Of a stretch of DNA of 64,000 nt, positions 16,520 through 24,096 are shown one piece after another. Below the pieces are notes generated by a model, which was given only the letters and a program-made list of their open reading frames with translations, did not search any database and had not been told where the DNA came from. Source of the DNA: Paenibacillus sp. cl123 (GTDB lineage: Bacteria > Bacillota > Bacilli > Paenibacillales > NBRC-103111); assembly GCF_900101595.1 (NCBI RefSeq), contig NZ_FMYY01000006.1, forward strand, positions 210,362 to 274,361, read 5' to 3'. Made by a program: the position numbers and the translations under genes. Each line of letters opens with the position of its first letter. The first letter of the stretch is position 1.

Positions 16520-17731
16520 ATGAATATGGCGCGTGCTTTATTTATAAATGGCGGATCAGAGGGACATATCAATCCGACGATTGGTGTGGTGAAAGAGCTT
16601 ATTTCCCGAGGGGAAGAGGTCGTCTACTTCTGCATAGAAGCTTTTCGGGAGCGCATGGAGGAGACGGGAGCAACCGTACGAACATTTGACGGTCAAAAAT
16701 TTATAAAAGCTTTTATCTCCGGAGGAAGGGACCATTTGCTCGAAAGAGTCAACGGCCTGCTGCTTACGGCCGATATCGTGATACCAAGCGTGCTGGAGCA
16801 GATCAGAGGAGAGCAGTTTGATTATATGATTCATGATTCCATGTTTGGCTGCGGGCGTTTGCTTGCGCAACTGCTCAAGCTTCCGGCCGTCAGCTCGTGC
16901 AGTTCTTTTGCGGAGACCCCGGGCTCCTTCGAGCAGATGCTTGAACCATTTTACACTCAGGTTCCAGCAGAAGTTGCCGCACCTATACGTGATCATTTTC
17001 AAAGTCTGACGGCCATGATCAAGGAGAAATATGGGGCGGAGGTTCATTCTCCCTATGAAGTATTTTGCAATCCGGCGCCGCTTACCATCGTGTATACGAC
17101 AAGAGAGTTTCAACCTGGCGGAGAAGCTTTCGACCAAACTTACAAGTTTGTAGGTCCGTCCATCTCTGCGCGATCTGGTTGGGCGGATTTTGACTTCGAA
17201 GCGATCAAGGAGAAAAAAACCGTTTATATCTCACTGGGGACCGTCTTTAACCAGGCCCGTGATTTTTATAAATTATGTTTTGAGGCATTTGGGAACACGG
17301 ATTATACGGTTGTCATGTCAGTAGGCAATAAAGTCCAAATCGGCGACCTGGGGGAACTCCCTGGAAATTTCATCGTAAAAAGTTATGTCCCGCAAATCGA
17401 TGTCTTGCCGTGCGCGGAGCTATTTATTACCCATGGGGGAATGAACAGTGCCCATGAAGGTCTCTACTACGGGGTTCCGCTCATTGTCATCCCGCAAAGC
17501 GCGGATCAGCCGAACATTGCGAGGCAAGTCGCCAATCTCGGAGCAGGCGTTACCTTGCACATGCAAAGCTTGACTGCAGATCAGCTAAGAGGGACCGCCG
17601 ATCATGTTCTAAGCCTCCCGGCTTTCAAGACAGCTGCGGCAGCTGTGGGGGAGTCCTTCCGACAGTCAGGCGGGTATATGCAAGCGGTCGATGAGATTTT
17701 CGAATTTAAAAGGCAATGTCAGATCAAGTAA
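16520..17731 (+). CDS. MGT family (macrolide-type) UDP-glycosyltransferase, YjiC-like
   Basis: 403 aa, GT-B fold. The N-terminal GSEGHINPTIGVVKEL matches the acceptor-side GHxNP motif of macrolide glycosyltransferases. The C-terminal donor site reads FITHGGMNSAHEGLYYGVP then IPQSADQPNIA. Overall pattern resembles Bacillus YjiC/YojK, which glucosylate flavonoids, macrolides and other phenols using UDP-glucose. GGAGG lies four bases before the ATG at 16520; the in-frame ATG at 16526 has more usual spacing. Placed after cat, it suggests a small antibiotic- or xenobiotic-modification cluster (inference). Confidence 0.88.
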   Translation: MNMARALFINGGSEGHINPTIGVVKELISRGEEVVYFCIEAFRERMEETGATVRTFDGQKFIKAFISGGRDHLLERVNGLLLTADIVIPSVLEQIRGEQFDYMIHDSMFGCGRLLAQLLKLPAVSSCSSFAETPGSFEQMLEPFYTQVPAEVAAPIRDHFQSLTAMIKEKYGAEVHSPYEVFCNPAPLTIVYTTREFQPGGEAFDQTYKFVGPSISARSGWADFDFEAIKEKKTVYISLGTVFNQARDFYKLCFEAFGNTDYTVVMSVGNKVQIGDLGELPGNFIVKSYVPQIDVLPCAELFITHGGMNSAHEGLYYGVPLIVIPQSADQPNIARQVANLGAGVTLHMQSLTADQLRGTADHVLSLPAFKTAAAAVGESFRQSGGYMQAVDEIFEFKRQCQIK

Positions 17732-17735
17732 TGCA

Positions 17736-17784
17736 AGGGGCTGCGATAGATTGCCGGTTGGCAAGTCTGTTGCAGCCCTCTTTG
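17736..17784 (+). terminator. Hairpin terminator, repeat family copy 4
   Basis: GGGCTGC (17738-17744) pairs with GCAGCCC, and AGATTGCC with GGCAAGTCT, around GGTT. CTCTTTGG follows as in the other copies. It starts five bases after the glycosyltransferase stop. The rest of the 17785-18147 gap is AT-rich toward its end and holds no gene I can support. Confidence 0.75.
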
Positions 17785-18147
17785 GCGTTCTCGCTGCTTC
17801 GACCCGCGGGGGTCTGAAACAACCTGACATCTATCCTGAAATCAGGCCGGAAGGAGTAGAGGTGAAGCCATTTTCATATCGCTGTTGCGCTGCGGCGAGA
17901 CTGACCTACTCATCAGCAGTGGCTAAAGCCGCTTTAAGTTCGTTTAACCGTTCGGCTGCCTCCGTCACTTCCTCAAGCTCTTGAGCAGTTGGCGATTAGG
18001 CCCCAGAAGGGCAGTTCCTAAAAATGGCATGGATACATACTAGTCTATAAAAAAAATCAATATAAGTCTATTTATTTTTTTGTGTAAGTTGTATGTTAGA
18101 TAAGCGACCGCGGCGCAAATAAAGATCCTTGAAGGGAGCAGTCTTGC

Positions 18148-18624
18148 ATGATTACGCTCAGAAAAATTACGCTGGAAAACCGGCGTGCCATATTTAACCT
18201 GGAGGTTTCTGAAGATCAGCGCCGCTTCGTTGCATCCAATCTGTCCAGCGTGGCTTCGTGTTACGTCCTGACGACCAATGGGGGACATCCGTTTCCATTT
18301 GCCATCTATGCGGATGAACAGCCGGTCGGATTTGTGATGATTACTTATCGCATCACCGGGTACGAACTTCCGGCAATCGCAGAGGACAGCTATTGCATTC
18401 TGCGGCTGATGATCGACAAGCACCATCAGAACAGGGGTTATGGCCGGGAAGCCATGAAGAAAATCCTGCAGTTTATCCGCACCTCTCCGGCAGGACCTGC
18501 TTATTGCTGCTGGATTCCTTACAAGCCTGAGAATGTGGCGGCCAAAAGGCTTTATGAAAGCTTCGGCTTCCGCGACAGCGGCGAAATCGTAGAAAACGAA
18601 TCGGTAACCGTATTGCGACTCTGA
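18148..18624 (+). CDS. GNAT N-acetyltransferase, spermine/spermidine (BltD/PaiA)-like
   Basis: 158 aa. LRLMIDKHHQNRGYGREAMKKIL is a standard GNAT acetyl-CoA loop (Q-N-R-G-Y-G). The N-terminal VSEDQRRFVASNL and the C-terminal NVAAKRLYESFGFRDSGE match the layout of Bacillus BltD-type polyamine acetyltransferases. Substrate assignment is by resemblance only. The ribosome site GAAGGGAGCAGTCTTGC precedes the ATG. Eighteen bases separate it from the next gene, so the two are probably co-transcribed. Confidence 0.75.
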   Translation: MITLRKITLENRRAIFNLEVSEDQRRFVASNLSSVASCYVLTTNGGHPFPFAIYADEQPVGFVMITYRITGYELPAIAEDSYCILRLMIDKHHQNRGYGREAMKKILQFIRTSPAGPAYCCWIPYKPENVAAKRLYESFGFRDSGEIVENESVTVLRL

Positions 18625-18642
18625 AAGACTGAAGGAGTCCTT

Positions 18643-19806
18643 ATGATTATTGCTAAATTTCCGCAGCGAGCGGGTAAGCTTCAAGGAGAGGGTGGGGAGG
18701 GCTTGAACATTGAACAAGTGACTACAAGGCTGGATAGCGTTCGCTTTATCGTTCAGGAGATGATTACTTCCATTGGTTCCGAGACCCGGAAACAAGCGGC
18801 TTCTGTTCATTTGTACGGGGTATCGGCCTTTGCTTCGCTGCTGGCGAAGAAACGCGGACTGGATCAAGAGCCCGCAGCGATCGCGGGGCTGCTTCATCAT
18901 TACTACTTTTACAAAACGGGTATTCATGAGTTCCCCGGACCCAACAGCTCCGAGGCCGTGAGGCCGCTGTTACGGGATATGAAGACTTTTTCAGGAGAAG
19001 AGCAGATGACGATGCTAAAGGCGATCTTTTATCAGGAGGACGGCAGCCGGGTTCATGGACCGTATGAGGAAATCGTCAAGGATGCCTGCATGCTGCAAGC
19101 TTATTTTCAACATACGGGATGCAGCTTTCCGCCGCCGAATGCCTTCAGACTGCGACGGGTGCTGCATGAGTTGGGGATTCCGGCAGAGTTACCGGCCGAG
19201 TTACTGGCAGAGTTACCGGCAGAGAGCCGTAACCTCAGCGCAGTCGAGGAAGGTCCGCACAGGGGGACGGACAGACGCGCTAAGTTAGCGGATATCGCGG
19301 AGGCTTTGGCGGGATCGAAAGTAGTGGGAGTGCCGGGAGACCGGCGTTACCGGGAAATCTGCCAATATTGGCCGGATGCGGCCATATACAAGGAGCTGCA
19401 GAACAGCTGGTGCGCCGCATTTGTCTATCATTGCTGCTGGCAGGCCGGATTTCGGCTGCCGATTCGCTACCCGAACGGCATATGCCGGTTGGCCGGTGTA
19501 GGCGCCTGGCTGGAGTGGGCCGAGCGGCCTGAAACGGGTTTTCTTTATGAGGACGGCCAAGAGGGATTTGTTCCGCAGCGCGGGGATATCGTCATTTATG
19601 AGAAGCTGCTTTCCGATGACCCGCATGACCATATTGGAGTTGTCTTAGCTTGCAGGGAGGAGGACCTAGTAGTCGCTGAGGGCAACAGAGACAATGAGAA
19701 CTACTCCAGCGTATTCGCCAGAGACCGGCGGCACTGCGTCCGCGGTTATATTCGGATCGATAACGGCTACCGGTTTGATGCCAAGGAGTTCCAGCCTCTC
19801 GTATAA
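18643..19806 (+). CDS. Uncharacterised protein: helical HD-like N domain plus CHAP-like C domain
   Basis: 387 aa. The N-terminal half (~25-180) contains HLYGVSAFASLLAKKRG then AGLLHHYYFYKTG, reminiscent of HD-domain hydrolases, though a full HD motif is not evident. The C-terminal half (~215-375) has NSWCAAFVYHCCWQAGF, GDIVIYEKLL, DHIGVVL and VAEGNRDN, the Cys...His arrangement of CHAP/NlpC-type amidases. A short tetrapeptide tandem repeat (AEL-type, about 19183-19230) joins them. No signal peptide is seen, odd for a peptidoglycan hydrolase. GAAGGAG precedes the ATG at 18643; a TTG at 18703 behind GGGGAGGG is an alternative. Confidence 0.6.
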   Translation: MIIAKFPQRAGKLQGEGGEGLNIEQVTTRLDSVRFIVQEMITSIGSETRKQAASVHLYGVSAFASLLAKKRGLDQEPAAIAGLLHHYYFYKTGIHEFPGPNSSEAVRPLLRDMKTFSGEEQMTMLKAIFYQEDGSRVHGPYEEIVKDACMLQAYFQHTGCSFPPPNAFRLRRVLHELGIPAELPAELLAELPAESRNLSAVEEGPHRGTDRRAKLADIAEALAGSKVVGVPGDRRYREICQYWPDAAIYKELQNSWCAAFVYHCCWQAGFRLPIRYPNGICRLAGVGAWLEWAERPETGFLYEDGQEGFVPQRGDIVIYEKLLSDDPHDHIGVVLACREEDLVVAEGNRDNENYSSVFARDRRHCVRGYIRIDNGYRFDAKEFQPLV

Positions 19807-19854
19807 AGGAGAAGGATATCAAACAAGACCAGGCTGCGCGTATTCAGCATGCTA

Positions 19855-20035
19855 TCAGACTCATTTATACGATTTTTCGTATAATTTTTATCCCTTTGGC
19901 TGCCGGTCGAGCGTATCTGCTACGATATTCCGCACAAATCTTGTCTTTGTGGCCGCCAGCAGGGTGCAGGTATACGTTTTTTCGTATAAACCCTATACGC
20001 TGACCGCCAATCGGGCACATGTTATACGGTTTTTC
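19855..20035 (-). repeat. 52-bp-period tandem repeat, array A
   Basis: Read on the minus strand, units occupy 20035-19984 (52 nt), 19983-19932 (52) and 19931-19879 (53), followed by part of a fourth. Each begins G(A/G)AAAAA-CGTAT and ends near TTTATAC, so unit junctions form TATACG-AAAAA-CGTATA hairpins. The middle of each unit carries a CxxGC/GGCGGTCA-like block. Units are diverged. The same period and motifs recur at 22458 and 63093. Confidence 0.75.
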
Positions 20036-20157
20036 GAGTACAGCTACAAGCTGCTGCTTGAATGGCCCCATCTAAGGCCGACCTGAGCAGTAACCGTGTT
20101 CATCCATCCCATTCTATAAGGCGTAGGCAAGGGCGTCCCTGCTGCAAAACAACGGAG

Positions 20158-20193
20158 AACAGGCTGCCAACATAGCGCTTGCAGCCTGTTTTC
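20158..20193 (+). terminator. Terminator-like hairpin
   Basis: AACAGGCTGC (20158-20167) pairs with GCAGCCTGTT (20181-20190) and is followed by TT. It could end plus-strand transcripts from the HD/CHAP gene or, through the complementary strand, the decayed SIS gene. Confidence 0.6.
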
Positions 20194-20271
20194 CCTTCTG
20201 ACATACTATCCTGCTCCGATCGAAAAAGCTTCCGCCGGCGGCTTGGATCGTTGACCGCTTGGCGGCGTCCG

Positions 20272-20660
20272 CTACAGCATTTTGACTCTGCCCTTAAATC
20301 GCTCGAGATGTCGGCCGTTCGCCTCGTCGCCGCCGGACGCGTTGCCGCTCGTCCAGATGGGCGGCTGCACGCCGTCCTGAACCAGCAACTCCACTGTCTC
20401 CGCCACCAACGCATTCAGCAGGAAGGAGTTGGCGAAGGTCGAGACGGCGGCAACCTTCTGGTCCAGCCCGTCAATCCCGACAATGGCATCGCCTACCGGC
20501 ACCTTGCTGTCCAAGACGGTATCCGCTAGATCATGCAGATTGCGCTTGGACGGATGGCGCGCAGGATGATTGGCCGGAGTGGATGAAGCGTGTTCGACGG
20601 AAGTGACGGCAATCGTGCGAATTCCGCGCCGCTTCGCCCGGCTTCGGCTGTAACAAGCAT
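20272..20660 (-). pseudogene. 5'-truncated SIS-domain protein (UPF0309 type)
   Basis: The minus-strand frame reads IRTIAVTSVEHASST, ...RNLHDLADTVLDSK, VPVGDAIVGIDG, then FLLNALVAETVELL, PPIWTSGNASGGDEANG and ends ERFKGRVKML. This is the C-terminal half of a UPF0309-like SIS (sugar isomerase) protein, which in full is about 240 aa. No in-frame start with a ribosome site exists and the N-terminal phosphosugar-binding part is missing; the DNA upstream is the promoter region of the next gene. It looks like a deletion remnant. Confidence 0.7.
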
Positions 20661-20771
20661 GAGGGGGGCGCTTTGCGTCCGCTCCGTCTGTACACTAATT
20701 GATTTAAATAAATATTCATAATAAAGTATATTTATTCGAAGGGCGAATTTTACTGGCTGGAGGTGTCGTCC

Positions 20772-21620
20772 GTGAACTTGCTGGATATAGAAGACTTAAC
20801 TACGCATCATATTGAAGAAATTTTCAATTTAGCCGATCGAGTGAGGGCAGGGCAGCAGCAGCATTTACTAAAAGACCGAACGTTTCTGTTGTTTTTCCCC
20901 GAAACAAGTTTGAGAACTCGCGTAACTTTCGAACGGGGCATACAGGATTTAGGTGGCCGAAGTATCCTGTTTCCTCCGCAGGCTCTGGATCGGAAAGAAA
21001 GTCTGGAAGATATTATCCGGTATATGGAAAACTGGGCGGATGGAGCCATCGTCAGGCATGCCGATTTTTCAAAAGTGAAGGAGCTTGCCGCACATGCTTC
21101 CATCCCCATTATCAACGCCATGACTGCTTATAACCACCCATGCGAGATTTTATCGGACTTATACGCGATAAGTAAACTGAGAAAAGATTACCGGGACCTG
21201 GTCTACACTTTTGTCGGACCAAGGGGCAATATAGCACGAACCTGGATGCAAGCGGCGAAGGTCATGAATCTCAAATTCCACCACGTTTGTACGGAAGGCA
21301 ATAAGCTGGAGCAAGAAACTCCGAACTATATCTTTCACACCGATCTGGAGAGCGTTTTGGCTGACAGCGATGTCGTTCTTACCGACTCTTTACCGAGTGG
21401 ATATGTGACAGAACCGTATATCCGCAGCTATCAGATGACGTTGGATCGTATGAAGCTGGCCAAGGAAGGGGCCATGATCAATCCGTGTCCTCCATTTTAC
21501 CGGCATGAAGAAGTAAGCGAAGATGTCATCTCTTCCTCGTATTTTGTCGGGTATGAATTCAAGAAAACTTTAGTGGACGTCCAACAGGCGATTATTCTTT
21601 TTTGTCTTGCCGAGCATTGA
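20772..21620 (+). CDS. Divergent aspartate/ornithine carbamoyltransferase-family protein
   Basis: About 282 aa from a GTG at 20772 (CTGGAGGTGTCGTCC upstream). The carbamoyl-phosphate loop, normally STRTR, reads SLRTR in FFPETSLRTRVTFERG. The second loop is HPCEILSDLYAI (usually HP[TC]Q), and the substrate-side segment is INPCPPFYRHEEVSEDV, between the HCLPAHRGEEV of ornithine and the HPxPxNRG of aspartate enzymes. The usual D-x-W-x-S motif is replaced by DSLPSGY. The fold is clear; the amino acceptor is not ornithine or aspartate with certainty. AT-rich promoter region upstream; single-gene unit. Confidence 0.8.
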   Translation: MNLLDIEDLTTHHIEEIFNLADRVRAGQQQHLLKDRTFLLFFPETSLRTRVTFERGIQDLGGRSILFPPQALDRKESLEDIIRYMENWADGAIVRHADFSKVKELAAHASIPIINAMTAYNHPCEILSDLYAISKLRKDYRDLVYTFVGPRGNIARTWMQAAKVMNLKFHHVCTEGNKLEQETPNYIFHTDLESVLADSDVVLTDSLPSGYVTEPYIRSYQMTLDRMKLAKEGAMINPCPPFYRHEEVSEDVISSSYFVGYEFKKTLVDVQQAIILFCLAEH

Positions 21621-21723
21621 GAGGATCGCTTTTGCAGGGCATGACGCCGGCCGCCTCGCCGCTCGCTCCAACCCGCCGGACCCCACAGCCTGAGACACTT
21701 TTATCCATAGCCTGTACGGCTTG

Positions 21724-21753
21724 TTGACAGGACGGCTAGTGGTGCCCCATAAT
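21724..21753 (+). promoter_or_regulatory. Probable sigma-A promoter of the arsR-like gene
   Basis: TTGACA at 21724-21729 and CATAAT at 21748-21753, 18-nt spacer. A 13-bp palindrome, TCCTATCATAGGA at 21774-21786, lies just downstream, where an ArsR-type repressor could bind. Confidence 0.6.
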
Positions 21754-21812
21754 CGAAGTGTCACCAAACAGTGTCCTATCATAGGATCAACCTGAACGTA
21801 GGAGGGGGTGTT

Positions 21813-22124
21813 ATGAGCGAGCGCGACCAGTTGCGTGATGTGTTTGGCGCGATTGCCGATCCGACCAGACGCCAGCTCATTCATCTGTTAGCCGAGGCGG
21901 AAGAGCTGCCGCTTCATGAATTGACGCCACAGTTTCAAATGGGCCGCACGGCGGTATCCAAGCATCTGGCCATCCTTAAGGAAGCCGGGCTGGTGCTTGA
22001 CAGGAAAGTCGGCAGGGAAACGCGATACAGGCTGAACGCCGCGCCGCTCCAAGATATACAAAATTGGGTGGCTTTCTATGGGAAATTCCGGGGGATGGCG
22101 GAATCCAAGCCTTCATCTAAATAA
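21813..22124 (+). CDS. ArsR family winged-helix regulator
   Basis: 103 aa from the ATG at 21813, behind GTAGGAGGGGGTGTT. AIADPTRRQLIHLLAE and TAVSKHLAILKEAGLV form the winged helix; the C-terminal RYRLNAAPLQDIQNWVAFY is typical of the branch that usually controls an SRPBCC/AHSA1 protein rather than metals, and no metal-binding cysteine pair is present. The partner here is instead a zinc-ribbon/HhH protein 23 nt downstream. Likely self-controlled through the palindrome upstream (inference). Confidence 0.85.
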   Translation: MSERDQLRDVFGAIADPTRRQLIHLLAEAEELPLHELTPQFQMGRTAVSKHLAILKEAGLVLDRKVGRETRYRLNAAPLQDIQNWVAFYGKFRGMAESKPSSK

Positions 22125-22147
22125 ATTAAGAAACAGGAGGCCCCGGC

Positions 22148-22441
22148 ATGGCAGCTTCTAATAAAAAGTTAAAAGTTTGTGACAAGGGTCATCAATTTTA
22201 TAAAAGCAGCGACTGTCCTTCCTGTCCGATCTGCGAGCAAGAACGCAAGCCTGCTGACGGATTTCTTGCGCTGCTAGCAGCCCCGGCAAGACGAGCGTTG
22301 GAGCATCATGGCATATCCACGGTGGAGCATCTCTCCGCCTGCACGGAAAAAGAGATCATGGATCTGCACGGGATGGGACCCAAATCTTTGCCTGTACTTA
22401 GGGCGGCGTTGGAGGAGAGGGGATTATCGTTCCGAACATAG
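22148..22441 (+). CDS. Zinc-ribbon plus RNA polymerase alpha-CTD-like helix-hairpin-helix protein
   Basis: 97 aa. The N terminus has CDKGHQFYKSSDCPSCPICE, a Cys/His cluster that probably binds zinc. Residues ~45-95 (PARRALEHHGISTVEHLS, MDLHGMGPKSLPVLRAAL) resemble the C-terminal domain of the RNA polymerase alpha subunit, a DNA-binding HhH fold. AAACAGGAGGCCCCGGC precedes the ATG. It is co-transcribed with the ArsR-type gene. Role unknown; DNA or protein binding is likely. Confidence 0.75.
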   Translation: MAASNKKLKVCDKGHQFYKSSDCPSCPICEQERKPADGFLALLAAPARRALEHHGISTVEHLSACTEKEIMDLHGMGPKSLPVLRAALEERGLSFRT

Positions 22442-22457
22442 CCTAGAGTGCTTGTCC

Positions 22458-22632
22458 GAAAAATCGGATGAAATATGCCCGATAGGCGGTCAACCTAGAG
22501 GATTTATACGGAAAAACGAATACATTTGTCCTACCAGCGGTTACAAGTATGGGGTTTATGCGAAAAGCCGTATAGATACGCTCTGTTGGCGCTTAAAAGG
22601 ATAAGGTTTATAAGGTAAATCGTATAAGCTGG
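22458..22632 (+). repeat. 52-bp-period tandem repeat, array B
   Basis: Units at 22458-22509 (52 nt), 22510-22561 (52) and 22562-22614 (53), plus a partial fourth. Each starts G(A/G)AAAA and ends GTTTAT(A/G)C or similar, with an internal GATAGGCGGTCA-like block. Same family as 19855-20035 (there on the minus strand) and 63093-63307. Confidence 0.75.
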
Positions 22633-22826
22633 CCTGATTGCTTGGCGAATACGCGCAGTCCAGCTCCTCGTTTAATTTCTGCAAGAGGGACTGGAGTTCT
22701 TAACATGATTTTGAAAAATCTTCCACGAAGGTTTGCCTAAGCAGTCTCGATTAAATCCTCTAAAGCGCGGGCAAGCAAAGGGATTGACTTTCGTACCGGC
22801 GTGCTTGATAATAAAAGCAATAAATT

Positions 22827-22843
22827 TTTGGAGCGCTCCCAAA
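22827..22843. promoter_or_regulatory. LacI-family operator in front of the lacI-type gene
   Basis: TTTGGAGCGCTCCCAAA with a perfect 10-bp core GGAGCGCTCC (22830-22839), 15 nt before the start codon. The same core recurs at 24070-24083, indicating self-control by the neighbouring LacI protein. Confidence 0.8.
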
Positions 22844-22857
22844 TTGTGAGGTGCAAG

Positions 22858-23871
22858 ATGAAGCATACGCTGGAATCCATCGCAGGCTTGGCGGGAGTGT
22901 CGAGAGGAACCGTGTCCCGTGTGATCAACGATCAGCCGGGCGTGAAGCCGGAAGTGCGGGAGAAGGTGCTGGGCATCATTGAGCAGACCGGCTACTACCC
23001 CCATCCCCAGGCGAGAAGCTTGGCTGGAGGCAAGACCGGCAATATCGGGGTGATGGTATTCGGGCTCGATCCCAATTTCTTGACGCATCATATTTTCTAC
23101 GAGGTGCTGCAAGGGATTCAGACGGATTCGGCCGCGTACGATTATGATCTGCTGCTCTTCGCCAACCGCAGCCAATCCGACCGTGAATATTGGAAACGCA
23201 TAGGCACGAGGCGGAAGGTGGACGGGCTTATTATTATGGGCGAAACTATCCGGGAGGAGTATTTGCAGTATTACCGCCAGCAGCATATTCCTTATGTGCT
23301 TGTGGGCAAACGGAGCTATGAAGGGCTTCCGCTCGCCTGCGTAACCTCCAACTACCGCGGCGGCGCTTATCAAGCGACCCGGCATCTGCTGGAGCGGGGA
23401 AGAAGCCGGATTGCCTATATCGGGGGGCTTCGCGATACGTATCACGAAACGGAACGGTTTACGGGATATAAGAAAGCGCATGCAGAGTCCGGGTTTCTTC
23501 CGGACAGCTCCCTGGTTATGGACGGCAGAGCCGATCAGGGAGAGGCTCGCAAGCGGATGGGACAGCTGCTGGACAGCGGAGTCCGGCCTGACGCGGTGTT
23601 CGCGGCCAATGACTTGATGGCCTTCGGAGCGATGGAAGCTTTATTCGAGCGGGGTCTCAGAGTGCCTGAGGACGTAGCTGTCGTAGGTTATGACGATATC
23701 CAGGCTGCGCCCTACTTTACCCCTCCGCTTACAACGGTTCGTCAGGACAAGATCAGACTTGGCCGGGAAGCGATGGGGCTCTTGATGGAGCTGCTGCGCG
23801 GTGACCGGAGTCCGTATGAAGCGAAGGATATAGTTATCGAGAATGAGCTGATCATCCGGAAAACGACGTGA
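22858..23871 (+). CDS. LacI family transcriptional regulator
   Basis: 337 aa from the ATG at 22858 (GTGAGGTGCAAG upstream). The N-terminal helix-turn-helix reads TLESIAGLAGVSRGTVSRVIN with the hinge HPQARSLAGGKTG; the rest is a periplasmic-binding-protein-like sensor (IGVMVFGLDPNF, VDGLIIMGE, PDAVFAANDLMAFGAM, VAVVGYDDIQAAPYFTPPLTTV). It should bind the two GGAGCGCTCC operators and release them on binding a sugar or sugar derivative whose identity is unknown. It controls itself and probably the FAD/DUF4838/SLH genes downstream. Confidence 0.92.
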   Translation: MKHTLESIAGLAGVSRGTVSRVINDQPGVKPEVREKVLGIIEQTGYYPHPQARSLAGGKTGNIGVMVFGLDPNFLTHHIFYEVLQGIQTDSAAYDYDLLLFANRSQSDREYWKRIGTRRKVDGLIIMGETIREEYLQYYRQQHIPYVLVGKRSYEGLPLACVTSNYRGGAYQATRHLLERGRSRIAYIGGLRDTYHETERFTGYKKAHAESGFLPDSSLVMDGRADQGEARKRMGQLLDSGVRPDAVFAANDLMAFGAMEALFERGLRVPEDVAVVGYDDIQAAPYFTPPLTTVRQDKIRLGREAMGLLMELLRGDRSPYEAKDIVIENELIIRKTT

Positions 23872-24026
23872 GAGAGCCGGCAGGGAAAACGAGTCAGAAC
23901 TGCCTCGGAGCAAGCCGGGGGAAGGTCCATAGAGGGAAAATTCAGTTGGAGGAAAGTTGTTAACAATGAAAAGCTCAACATGGAAGAGTCCTCAGGCATG
24001 AGCCTGCATCAAAATAGAAAGTAGGA

Positions 24027-24061
24027 GAACTGGAAGGGCTATGACCCATCCGTTCTTTTTT
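24027..24061 (+). terminator. Terminator after the lacI-type gene
   Basis: GAAC-GGA-GGG (from 24027) pairs with CCC-TCC-GTTC (to 24055), followed by six T. It separates lacI from the operator-controlled gene that follows. Confidence 0.7.
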
Positions 24062-24069
24062 GGGCAAAC

Positions 24070-24083
24070 TGGGAGCGCTCCCA
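24070..24083. promoter_or_regulatory. LacI-family operator in front of the FAD oxidoreductase gene
   Basis: A perfect 14-bp palindrome TGGGAGCGCTCCCA, 13 nt before the start codon, sharing the core of the operator at 22830. Confidence 0.85.
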
Positions 24084-24096
24084 ATAATGGAGAGGA

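Noticed and set aside
17905..17995. Minus-strand coding remnant reading LEEVTEAAERLNELKAAL before a stop
   Set aside because: About 29 codons of coil-like sequence with an upstream stop and no start. It could be the tail of a lost gene, but too little is left to assign.
14500..22700. Genomic island or integrated element
   Set aside because: The stretch is AT-richer and has drug-modifying genes and remnants, but no integrase, transposase, tRNA junction or direct-repeat ends were seen.
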